Source: Clonostachys chloroleuca
Taxonomy: Eukaryota; Ascomycota; Sordariomycetes; Hypocreales; Bionectriaceae
Assembly (NCBI GenBank): GCA_037952775.1
Contig: JBANAY010000004.1
Coordinates: forward strand, 13,702,001 to 13,766,000
DNA: 64,000 bases
Reading direction: 5' to 3'
The notes under the pieces were generated by a model. It had not been told where the DNA came from and ran no database searches. It worked only from the letters and a program-made list of their open reading frames with translations. The position numbers and the translations under genes were made by a program. Shown here in pieces: positions 43,336-53,100 of this stretch. The first letter of the stretch is position 1; each line of letters begins with the position of its first letter.

Positions 43336-43658
43336 ATGGCGTAAGACCTTTACAGTACTCTTCCAACTGCCTTTGGATTCATACTGACTGATCTTCCATA
43401 GTGAGCAGTTCACTGTCCCTCTCCCCACCGCCACTGGCCTCAACACCCCCGCTGGTACGTCCCTCGCATCTTGGGAAGAATCTACCACTCAATAGACAAA
43501 TACTAACCTGATCAATAGGCCAGCTGATCAAGGGCGCTACCCAGGACGACGGCTCCCTCCGCGACGCCGCCCTCCTCCTGGGCATCAAGCTCGACCTCGA
43601 GGCCGAGGTCCACCTGACTGCCCGCGTCAAGGGTGATGTCGTCGTCGGCCTCTACTAG
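43336..43658 (+). CDS. Small conserved-looking protein (65 aa) with a 5-nt first coding exon
   Basis: Exons 43336-43340, 43402-43454 and 43519-43658 give 65 aa. The first coding exon is only ATGGC. Both introns have canonical ends (GTAAGA...TAG, and GTACGT with an upstream-of-acceptor CTAAC ... TAG) and the phases match. The protein begins MAEQFTVPLPTAT and has GQLIKGATQDDGSL, DAALLLGIKLDLEAE and a C-terminal VKGDVVVGLY; the middle looks like an amphipathic helix, the end like a beta-strand pair. No signal peptide. Consensus TATA, compact introns and biased codons suggest high expression. The family is unknown to me. Confidence 0.75.
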
Positions 43659-44229
43659 ATGCGCCGAGATTGAGGGGATGATTCACTGAGAAAATGACGG
43701 ACGAGATGGCCAAAACGGGTTTCTGTTGATGAGATAAAATGTGGGTGAGGGTTCGACCATTGGGAAGTCCTCATGCGCCTAGGGATCCTGGGGTCAGATC
43801 AGAGTCGGTAGTAAAAAAAATTCAAATTCTTTCTTCTTACCTTTTTGCCTTGGTTTTGCTCGCTTGAATGGTATATGTGGAGTATTAGATGCAAATGCCT
43901 TGTGCGGAGGGAGTCTCATGTGTCGGAGGAAATATTTACCAGCCAGTCGCAAGCCATTCCGTCCGACGACATGGGAAATGGCGATTTGAAGCACCGGGAA
44001 GGCCGCCGACTCGCTGATTTCTCAACTCGGTGTTATGTATCCCCGGCTCGGGCTGCGACTGGTTGATATTGAGGGGTACAAGAGTGTCAGGTTTGTAACT
44101 CGATGGAGGGGAGATTTTGAATATTCTTTTCTCCGAGCTATAAAGGGACCTGCGTTGCTTCAGGACGACTGAAATGTCGTTTGATTTAATTGCCTTTGTA
44201 GTTTGAATGAACAATACTCTTGGCCCATC
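43659..44229. other. Intergenic region, promoter of the alpha-galactosidase gene
   Basis: 0.57 kb; includes a TATAAAG at 44139-44145, 91 nt before the predicted start. No gene seen. Confidence 0.5.
44139..44145 (+). promoter_or_regulatory. TATA box of the GH36 gene
   Basis: TATAAAG, 91 nt upstream of the ATG at 44230. Its spacing supports the chosen start. Confidence 0.5.
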
Positions 44230-46587
44230 ATGACACGACGGTCAATCCATCCGGAGCTGGGATCCGGCTCAAGACCTCGTATGCTCATCACTAAATAAAT
44301 GAAAAAGAGAAAACCCCCGCTGACGAGACATATCTACACGTAGCAATCGTTGTCGACGGCACCTCCTTCGCCATCAACGGAGCAAACTCGTCCTACCGCT
44401 TCCACGTCGACCCAGAGACGGGCGACCTGACCTCGGACCATTTCGGCGGACCGGTCACAGAGAACCCCATCGCCGAGATTCGCGCCAACGGAGGCGGCTG
44501 GTCGACGGTCGAGCACCTCCGGAGAGAATGGCCTGACCTCGGCCGGGGCGACTTCCGCACCCCTGCCGTCCACGTCAAGCATGCCGAGGGGTACACGGTT
44601 AGCGATTTCAGGTACGAGTCTCACAGCGTCGTGGAGGGGAAGCCGGACCTGCCTGGGCTGCCTTCGACGTTTGGGAGTGAGGGTGAGGTGTCTACGCTGG
44701 TCATTCACATGGTTGATAAGGTCAGCTCGGTTAGAGCGGACTTGTCGTATTCCATTTTCCCCAAATACGACGCCATCGCTCGCAGCATCAAGATCACGAA
44801 TGAGGGGACTTCGGATATTTCCATTGAGAAGCTGGCTAGTTACAGTGTTGATCTTCCATATGAGGAGTATGAGATGCTTCAGCTTCACGGGGAGTGGACT
44901 CGTGAGTGTACACGGATTCGGAGGAAGGTGGACTATGGCGTACAAGGGTGAGTTGAATGCATCTGCGAAAAGAAGTGATAAATGTTGCGAAAGGCGAGGT
45001 TCTGACAAACACCTGCCAACAAACAGATATGGAAGCGCTTCTGGATTCTCCTCATTCTACCACAACCCGTTTCTCGCCTTAGTGTCTCCGAGCACAACAG
45101 AGTCCCACGGGAACGTCTGGGGCTTCTCCCTGGTTTACACCGGATCATTCAGTGTCGAGGTTGAGAAGACCCCCCAGGGCTTCACCCGCGCCCTGGTGGG
45201 GATGAACCCCATCCATCTGTCGTGGCCCCTCAAGCCGGGTGAATCCTTTACCTCGCCGGAATGCGTATCGGTCTTCTCTAAGTTCGGCATCGGCGACATG
45301 TCGCGGAAGTTCCACCGGCTCTATCGCCAGAACCTCATCCTCAGCCCCTTTGTCAACAAGCCACGGCCGAGCCTGCTCAACAGCTGGGAAGGTTTGTACT
45401 TCAACTACGACGAGGAGAAGATCTACAAGCTGGCCCAGGATACGGCTGCCCTGGGCGTCAAATTGTTTGTGTTGGATGACGGTTGGTTCGGTGTCAAGTA
45501 CCCTCGTCTGAATGATCGGGCCGCACTTGGAGACTGGGACCCGAACCCAGTGCGGTTCCCTAATGGTTTGGATTCGCTCGCCGACAGAATCAACAAGCTC
45601 AAAGTTGAGAACGTATCGGGGAGCCAGGGTCCTGCTGAGAATCTACAGTTCGGGCTCTGGTTCGAGCCCGAGGCGGTGAATGTGAAATCTTTGCTCTATG
45701 AGCAACATCCCGAGTGGGTTCTCTCAGCCGGGAAATACCCTCGCACGGAGGCGAGGAACCAACTGATGCTCAATCTGGCGCTCCCTGAGGTCCAAGAGTT
45801 CGTGATTGAGTCGGTGTCCAAAATTCTATCTACGGTAGCTGTTACGTATCTCAAGTGGGATGCCAACAGAGCGATCCACGAGAGCCCGTCGCCGGAAAAC
45901 CACCACGCGTATATCTTGGGCTTCTACAGAGTTTCAAAAGTGCTCACCACCCGGTTCCCTCATGTGCTGTGGGAGGGCTGCGCATCAGGTGGCGCCCGTT
46001 TCGATCCCGGAGTCCTGCAGTACTTCCCACAGTTCTGGACCTCGGACAACACGGACGCCCTGAGCCGCATTCACATCCAGTTTGGGACCTCGCTCGTGTA
46101 TCCCCCGTCGACCATGGGGGCGCACATATCAGACGTGCCGAACCACTACACCCGCCGAACCATCCCGATGCGGTTCCGCGCCCACGTGGCCATGATGGGC
46201 GGTTCGTTCGGGCTAGAGCTCAACCCGAGCGCCATAACCCCAGAGGATAGGGCTGCGCTGCCGGAACTCATCTCTATTGCGGAGAGGGTCGCGCCTATAG
46301 TCATAGAGGGAGATTTCTGGCGCCTCAACCTGCCTGAAGACTCGAACTACCCGGCTGCCATGTTCATCTCCGAGGACGGCTCACGTGCCGTCTTGTTTTA
46401 TTTCCAGATACGCAATACGGAGGTTCACAATTTCCCGATGCTCTATCTCCAGGGCTTAGACGAGACTGCATTTTATAGGATTGATGGGGAGGGGGCGTAT
46501 TCTGGAGCCACGCTGATGAATGGTGGTATACAAAAACGATTCAAGGGGGATTACGATAGCAGGATTTATTTTATAGAGAAACTGTGA
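44230..46587 (+). CDS. GH36 alpha-galactosidase, predicted intracellular
   Basis: Exons 44230-44278, 44344-44947 and 45027-46587, 737 aa. The first exon is inferred: the homologous region begins at [12 protein letters not shown] (44346) with no ATG in frame; a GTATGC...CTGAC...TAG intron links it in phase to [14 protein letters not shown]36 features: N-terminal beta-sandwich, [20 protein letters not shown], nucleophile Asp496 in [20 protein letters not shown], and acid/base Asp558 in TSDNTDA. The enzyme removes terminal alpha-1,6-galactose from raffinose-family sugars or galactomannan. The predicted N-terminus has no signal peptide, unlike secreted AglC-type enzymes. An undetected upstream exon could change that. 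The last 560 residues are on one exon and are secure. Confidence 0.88.
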
Positions 46588-46786
46588 GATAAAAAATGCC
46601 AACACTGTCAAATATATCCACTGCTACCTAGCAGGTTAACGATGGCGAGGTAGAACTTGATATCATCTGGAGCGTGAATGACAACAGCATATATACAAAA
46701 ACTATCCTTGTTTTTTTTATATACATGAAATATAACATTGAAGCATTGCAGCAACGCCTGATACTTCTACCCTTGTAAATTCGTCC

Positions 46787-49393
46787 TTAATTGCCTAGAG
46801 AATATGATAAAGGTTCCCTGCCAAACATGTCCTTAACTGTCTTGTCAGCCCCGTATGTCAGCAACACTCTGATCACGGAAAAGAGCCCACGTTCGGCGGC
46901 CCAGGAAAGTGCTGTTCTGCCTTGGTGATCTTGACAGTTCACATTTGCCCCTGATTCAAGCAAGAGTGTAGCGATTTCTGCATCTTTCCCCAACTTGGTC
47001 TTTTTATTACCAGTGCCCATGAGGGGAATGATGCGCATAAGAGCTGTTTTCCCGGATACGTCTTGGATGTTCGGATCAGCACCGTGATCAAGAAGGACGC
47101 GGACAGTGTCGAGTCTGCAAAGCGAGGAGGCGACCATGAGTGGTGTACGGCCGGCGTGCTCTAACGTGTCGACATCCGATCCGTGTTCAATCAGTATTTC
47201 GACGACCGAGGAATCGCTAAACGCCACAGCTTCCATTAGGGGCGTCTCGTTGAAGTCATTCTTGCGGCTGACATCCGCGCCGATGCTCAGTAGAAATTTC
47301 AGCTCTTCAACCTGGCCGTGCTTGGCTGCTACGTGTAATGGGGTCCGGCCTGCGGTGTCCATAGGGATGTTCCTGTCGTGCAGGATCCGGAGGAACTCGA
47401 TCTTCCCGAACCTGGCTGCTTTGTGTATCACCATTTCCCCGTCCGTATGCAGGGCGAACGGGTTCGCGCCACGATCAAGGAGTAAATCAACAGCATCCCA
47501 GTGCCCATTCTCGACAGCACAGGCAAGCGGCGTCGCCCTGTGCGGCAGCTGATGGCTTTCGATGTCGGCGCCGGCGTCGAGGAGCAGGGTCATTATGTCG
47601 ACGTAGCCAAGTTCAGAAGCTGCCCACAAGGGGGAAGACCCGAATTGGCCGTGCTTGGTGTTTACTTCGGCACCTCGCTCGAGGAGCAGCCTGACAACTT
47701 CGGGATGTCGATCTTTTGACGCAACCCATAGCGGGGTTGTTCGGTTTTCATTGGAAGCTCCTTCGACGTTTAGCCCGCCGTCAAGAAGCGCCTTGGCCAT
47801 CTCAAGATTGCCTTCGCCTGCTGCTGCCGTCAACAGGGACAACTGGTTGGGCCCGTCGGCTTTTGCACCTCGCTCGAGGAGTAGCCTGGCAACTTCGGGA
47901 TGCGAGCGCGTTGATGCAACCCGTAGTGGGGTTATGCTTCCTTTATAGTTCCCGTCAATGTCTGCCCCATGGTCGAGAAGTACCTTGACCATCTCAAAGT
48001 CTCCCTTGTCTGCGGCTGCTGTTAACGCGGAGAATCCATTGGGGCCGATGGTTTGAATGTGGATGTCTTCTCGTGTCAGCAGAGCCTCGACTACGTCTGT
48101 AAATCCATTCATGGCTGCCTGATGTAGAGCGGTGTATCCATCAACCTTGATGTTGACGTCTAAGTCCTCGCGGGCAAGGAGATGTTGAAGGACTTGCTCG
48201 TGGCCGCCTTGGGAGATGACAATGAGCAACGGCGTTCTGCCGGGACTACCGTCCTGATTCACATTGAGACCCTCTAGGTTAAGGATCCTCAGAGCCAGAG
48301 TGTCATCAGACTTGAGCAAAGCCCACTTGAAAACCTCCATGGCTAGTACATCCGGTGTTTCGAGAAGGAAAAAAACGTGGCCTAAGTCCCATCCCGGGAG
48401 TTGATGAAGAGACGGATCATGCAGTGTCCCAAATAGAAGATAGGATATCGTATTCTGAGCCGTCCGGTAGATATCGACTTCATAATTTGCCGGGAAGACT
48501 TCTTTTCGGCAGGCATCTGATGAGATTCCAAGCAAGGCATATACTCTGTCTCTCGGGTCGGATGCCCGGCTGGACCTGAACTTCCATAGCAATGTCTCAA
48601 GCGTGCGTTTCTCGCTCCACCAGCAAGAGCCTCGCAGGTGGCCTGGCATGATCTCCAACACAGCCCTGGAATGAGCATCAGGTTCAATGTCCATCAGCGA
48701 GGGCATCAAAGCAAATGTCCTCGATGATATAGATCTCCAACCACACACGATCAGAGCCCGTCGTGCGCTGGCCGCCTCCTGCAAGACCCAGATCCTGCGG
48801 AACCATTCTCGCTGCAGGAGCCCCAGCATTGCTGTCCGACGCTTCACATAAACGGCCGACTCGGTTCCGCCCTGCTCCTCTACCATGACCGGCCATATCG
48901 CCCGCCAGCTCTCGGGGGATTGCTTCCGGTAGTTGCTTTGCAGCATAGCGCGCCTCTCAAGCTGGGTCATGAGATCGAAGAGGAGATCGACGTTGTCGCC
49001 CGCCCGACCAAGCCAGATCAGCACTTGCTCGGCATTCTGGTAGATCTGCTTCATGTGGGAGACCTGATGACCTCTCTCTTGGTCGTTCGACTGATTGATG
49101 CAGAGCGCGTCCACCCACAGCAACCTGTCGCGATCGCTGAGACGCAGGCAGCTCAGGGCCATGTACAAGTTCCAGGTGACCCATGCCACTTCGCCATTTA
49201 GTTTGATCTCAGCAGGTTCCGACTCAAAGCCCCAGGTGTAGGACAGAGCTTCATAAGGTATGCAGTCGGCTTCATCAAGAGAAGTTTCGAAAATCTCGCA
49301 CTCGATTGCGTCAGTGTGGTAGCCCTTTCGAAGACGAAGGAGTCTGATCTGGTTGGTAGATGAATCGAGGGGCTGATACTGGTAGTGAGACAT
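46787..49393 (-). CDS. HET-domain protein with ankyrin repeats
   Basis: 868 aa, single exon. An N-terminal HET domain (about 45-230) has PYEALSYTWG, LLWVDALCINQ, QIYQNAEQVLIWLG and REWFRRIWVLQE, all canonical. From about 350 to the end there are about 14 ankyrin repeats (for example GRTPLHVAAKHGQVEELKFLL and GRTPLMVASS). HET proteins trigger cell death on heterokaryon incompatibility in Podospora and Neurospora. HET-ankyrin fusions are common in filamentous ascomycetes and are seen as possible innate-immunity receptors, the repeats sensing a ligand. No NACHT/NB-ARC domain here. The frame is intact, so the gene may be functional. It lies just 3' of the NOV-like gene on the same strand. Confidence 0.93.
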   Translation of the reverse strand: MSHYQYQPLDSSTNQIRLLRLRKGYHTDAIECEIFETSLDEADCIPYEALSYTWGFESEPAEIKLNGEVAWVTWNLYMALSCLRLSDRDRLLWVDALCINQSNDQERGHQVSHMKQIYQNAEQVLIWLGRAGDNVDLLFDLMTQLERRAMLQSNYRKQSPESWRAIWPVMVEEQGGTESAVYVKRRTAMLGLLQREWFRRIWVLQEAASARRALIVCGWRSISSRTFALMPSLMDIEPDAHSRAVLEIMPGHLRGSCWWSEKRTLETLLWKFRSSRASDPRDRVYALLGISSDACRKEVFPANYEVDIYRTAQNTISYLLFGTLHDPSLHQLPGWDLGHVFFLLETPDVLAMEVFKWALLKSDDTLALRILNLEGLNVNQDGSPGRTPLLIVISQGGHEQVLQHLLAREDLDVNIKVDGYTALHQAAMNGFTDVVEALLTREDIHIQTIGPNGFSALTAAADKGDFEMVKVLLDHGADIDGNYKGSITPLRVASTRSHPEVARLLLERGAKADGPNQLSLLTAAAGEGNLEMAKALLDGGLNVEGASNENRTTPLWVASKDRHPEVVRLLLERGAEVNTKHGQFGSSPLWAASELGYVDIMTLLLDAGADIESHQLPHRATPLACAVENGHWDAVDLLLDRGANPFALHTDGEMVIHKAARFGKIEFLRILHDRNIPMDTAGRTPLHVAAKHGQVEELKFLLSIGADVSRKNDFNETPLMEAVAFSDSSVVEILIEHGSDVDTLEHAGRTPLMVASSLCRLDTVRVLLDHGADPNIQDVSGKTALMRIIPLMGTGNKKTKLGKDAEIATLLLESGANVNCQDHQGRTALSWAAERGLFSVIRVLLTYGADKTVKDMFGREPLSYSLGN

Positions 49394-50138
49394 TTTACTT
49401 GATGCTTATGACCGGAGAGGAGACGGCATGCGAAGAAGGGGTGACCAAGACATTGACTCCATTTCCAAGGCGCTCGTCCTGTTTATTTCGATGTAGATGA
49501 CATGGATTGAGAAAGCCTTGCCGTAGCAATTGATGTTTGATCGATGCTTATGTGGGGTTATTGTGTGGCTCAGTGTAAGAGAGCCAATCATCCACGGGCT
49601 CTGCACTGCCACAGCCAACCGTACCAAGAGAGGATAGCGATTCATCAAGAAATTAGATGTTGCCTGATGAAATGCCTAGTGGATAGGCATTCCGGATGTC
49701 GTTCTTATCTCTGCCTTCTATCATCCTTGGCGCTTTTGCGTCTGGATGAAGCTACGGATTAAATGTGGTGCATATATGGCAGCACTGATCCTGAAGACAA
49801 AGTTGAAGGCGAAAACACGAGCGTGATGGGACAGATAATCTTGTAGATATAGACGCATTTCGTAAACTCAGCCTCAACAAAACGGACTTCAGCTTTTGTT
49901 ATGTTTTGGGGCGCTTTCTCAAATCGTGCAACGTTGCGCATATTGAGATTCTCGGCGCTTGAGAGTAAGTTCAATAAAGTTGTTGAGTGCTGGTAATCTA
50001 AGCGCCAATACAAAATACGAGTAAGCACACCGGCCCCGCTGCAACTAACTGAACTGTCATTCGTAGTATGTTGATAAGTAGTAGTATTATCGAAAGCCTA
50101 ACTCAGAGAAAGCGGCTGGAACATACGAATATTCGACT
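49394..50138. other. Intergenic region between HET-ankyrin and NOV-like genes
   Basis: 0.75 kb, the promoter of the HET gene and 3' flank of the NOV-like gene. Frames at 49406-50028 are not supported. Confidence 0.5.
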
Positions 50139-53100
50139 TCAGTTTCGGTTTAGGCCCTTGGTTTGGGGATATATAGTCCAGCCGTCGCTCACAAACTTAA
50201 GCTCTCCACTCTCTCTAAGTCGATCGATATCTGTACACACTTTCACTCGAATGTTGCCCGACATCAAGCCATAGACGCGGAACAGGATACAGGCTTGCAG
50301 CTTGTGTTTGGTATCCAAGCGCTGTGTAGAGAGGTATGCCTCCATCTGTGAGATTATTAGCGTTATACTTGTTGTAGAGAAGTGGTATGCTGGCTCCGGA
50401 AGCTGAAAATGGAATGAAGAATATCCTACTTTAATGTATTGATCATTGGTCATGTAAAATGGCAAGTCGGGCTTCTCTGATGGACTCGTCTTTGTGAGGA
50501 TGAGATATTCTGGCGTGCTTTCCTGCCAGGAATTATCTAGAAATCCTCTCTGGATCAGATTCTTGGTCAATTCACCCTTCCTGTCGTGATATGTTATGTA
50601 TCCAGCCCCGTGAAACACCGTATCGGGTATGTTCTCGTAATCTGGATGGGCTTTGACGAATCGGCGTACGTTGCTTCTCCATGCCCCGATATCGAAATCG
50701 GGAAGCTGTAGCTTGAGCAGACTCTCAAAAATCTAACATAGGGAATCGAAATATTAGTGACGGGCGATAGGGGAGGTCGAGGGACAGATGATGGGCAGTG
50801 CTCACAAACAGTTCTCCTGCTGCCCCAACCATATATTTAAACTCCTTATCTTCTCGCGCAGCAAAACTGTAGTTCGAGGAGCCGTCGAGACTTCGAGTTA
50901 ATGAATTCAGATTAAAGACAGACTCGGAATCGAGCGGTATGGTGTGCTGCCGAGCCACCTCGACAACCCGAACAAGAAGCTGTTTATATGCCTCTAGCTC
51001 TCTGGGCTCGTCATAATATACCGAATAGTTATTAGAAACATCCATTGTGGAGGAACCGACAGAGTATGATGCTGAGTCTTCGGCCCAGTATGTAAAAGCA
51101 TGGTTTGATCTCCTAGGCGGAGACTTTTCGGATAAGACCAGTTCCCCCGGTGATGAAGATTGAATCAAGCCCAGTCTTTCTATATTCTCATCATCGGGCT
51201 CACCAAGTGATGATTTCTCCAGCTCTGGGATTCCTTTCTCCTGGAGAATGAGGCTCATGCTCTTGGGTTTTCCGTGGATGACACTAGAAATCACGCTGAG
51301 GACTTTGTCGGTCACCTCGGACGTATTGCAACCGAGGAGAGAGGCGGCAAAATGATGGGGTAGCTTGGAAGTGATGCAAAAGTCCCGAGTGCTCTCATCT
51401 GCAGTTATGAATATTTTGAATTCGCTATGTTCCGAGGTGTCAATGTGAAGGACGCCCTTGCCGATCGGAATCTGAACTTCTTGCTCGTTTTGTTTGATGC
51501 AGAGCTTGGTGTTGATATCTTGAGCTGAGTATACCCTGAGTTTTCGAAGTGATAAATAGAGGCTCTGTGTGGAAGAGGCTGCCAATGGACTCTCAAAATG
51601 TGATGCGACGCTGTTGGATTAGTAAGTCTCTTGTGTGAACTCGTAGTACTGAATGCAGAAGGGTAGACTCACCTCACAAATGCGCCGGCTTTCAAGATAA
51701 GGTCTTTTGTAAGCTCTCTGTCCAACAGATGATTGTCCCCCCCACAACTGTTCTTTCATCGACAACTCTAGACAGATTCCGGGTCGCCAATCCCATCCAC
51801 TCAAACACAGGGGCAAGCTGCTGTGCTTCTGCAACTGTAAACTTAAGAACTGTGATATGAGGCTGCAGAGCATCAAGATAGCTCTGACGGTCGGCAATAG
51901 CAAATTCCTCTTTAGCTGATAGAAGTTGCACCTGGGTGTGTCCAGGCACATAGGCTGGGAAGACTCGACTCAGCAGGGCTTTGTCGTCCAACTTCGGGAT
52001 TTCACCTGGATGTGATGCGAGGTAGATCTTGAGAGACTTCAGAAGATTCTCTGCTTGAGTGACCGATATGATCCTATCACCGATTTCTTGAAGTTCATTG
52101 ATAATAAGCTTCAAGTCTAATTTGCGCACACCCAGTATATTGACGAAAAATGCTGATAGATCGGGGTAATGCCTCTCAAGAGATGGCTTGCCAAGTTTCT
52201 CTCCATCGATTGACCACAGACAGCTCCCAGTTGAGAACCACTTTATTTCATTATTGGAAGGAATGAAAATCAATGCTTCTGTTGCAAATTGGAGTCTTAG
52301 CCTAGTAGTTAGCAACTAGGCACGAGGGTCGTACGGGCGGTAGTATTCCGGATTATGTTGACTGGGTGCTTATTCACTTACTTTATCTTTTTCAGGCTGA
52401 TACTGTTCCCCTTAATTTCCATGTTGGTGAGCATTTCTGACAGTTTCATGTATATTTCGCCCAACACCTCCAATGATGGTGAGTCCGAACTGGAATGGAG
52501 AATAAGTTCGTCTAAGAGGTCCTGGCTCTCGACATCTCGTATGCCAACTGTTCGGCGGAAGAACTGCTCCAGGCTATCTCTGTCCTGAGGATCTAAGTTT
52601 GCGAGTACAGATTGCCAGCGTGCACCTACCGGCTCTTTACTTTCAAACCCAGGCGGAGCATCCCATAGGCAATCATGTGCATTGGCCCAACGACCGTCCT
52701 GGGCGTCCTCATGCTCTACTGCGCCGTCGTTACTTCCCTGCGACGGAGAGCAAAGAACGCCGTAAGAAGAGTTAAAGAACTCCCTGAAGTAATGAGAAAA
52801 GGAATAGTGAGAAAAGAACTTGAGATTATAAATAGGAGATGGATGAGCCTTACCTTACTCTGTTTTGTGCTGCCTGACGGTCATCTGACGCGAGACACCG
52901 AGCGTGGATATGCAAATATAGTCTCGTGACACTTGCGGTGAGCGATTCTGTGGTTCCTGAATCACCACAGTTGATAGCTTCAAGAATTTTCAGGTAGAAG
53001 TCTAGATCGTCTATAACGCCCAGAGTGAATGCCTTCCCAACTGCCTCCCAGCCTAAAGCAGCTCCTTCGATGATCGGATCTTCCATTTCCAAGAATGGAA

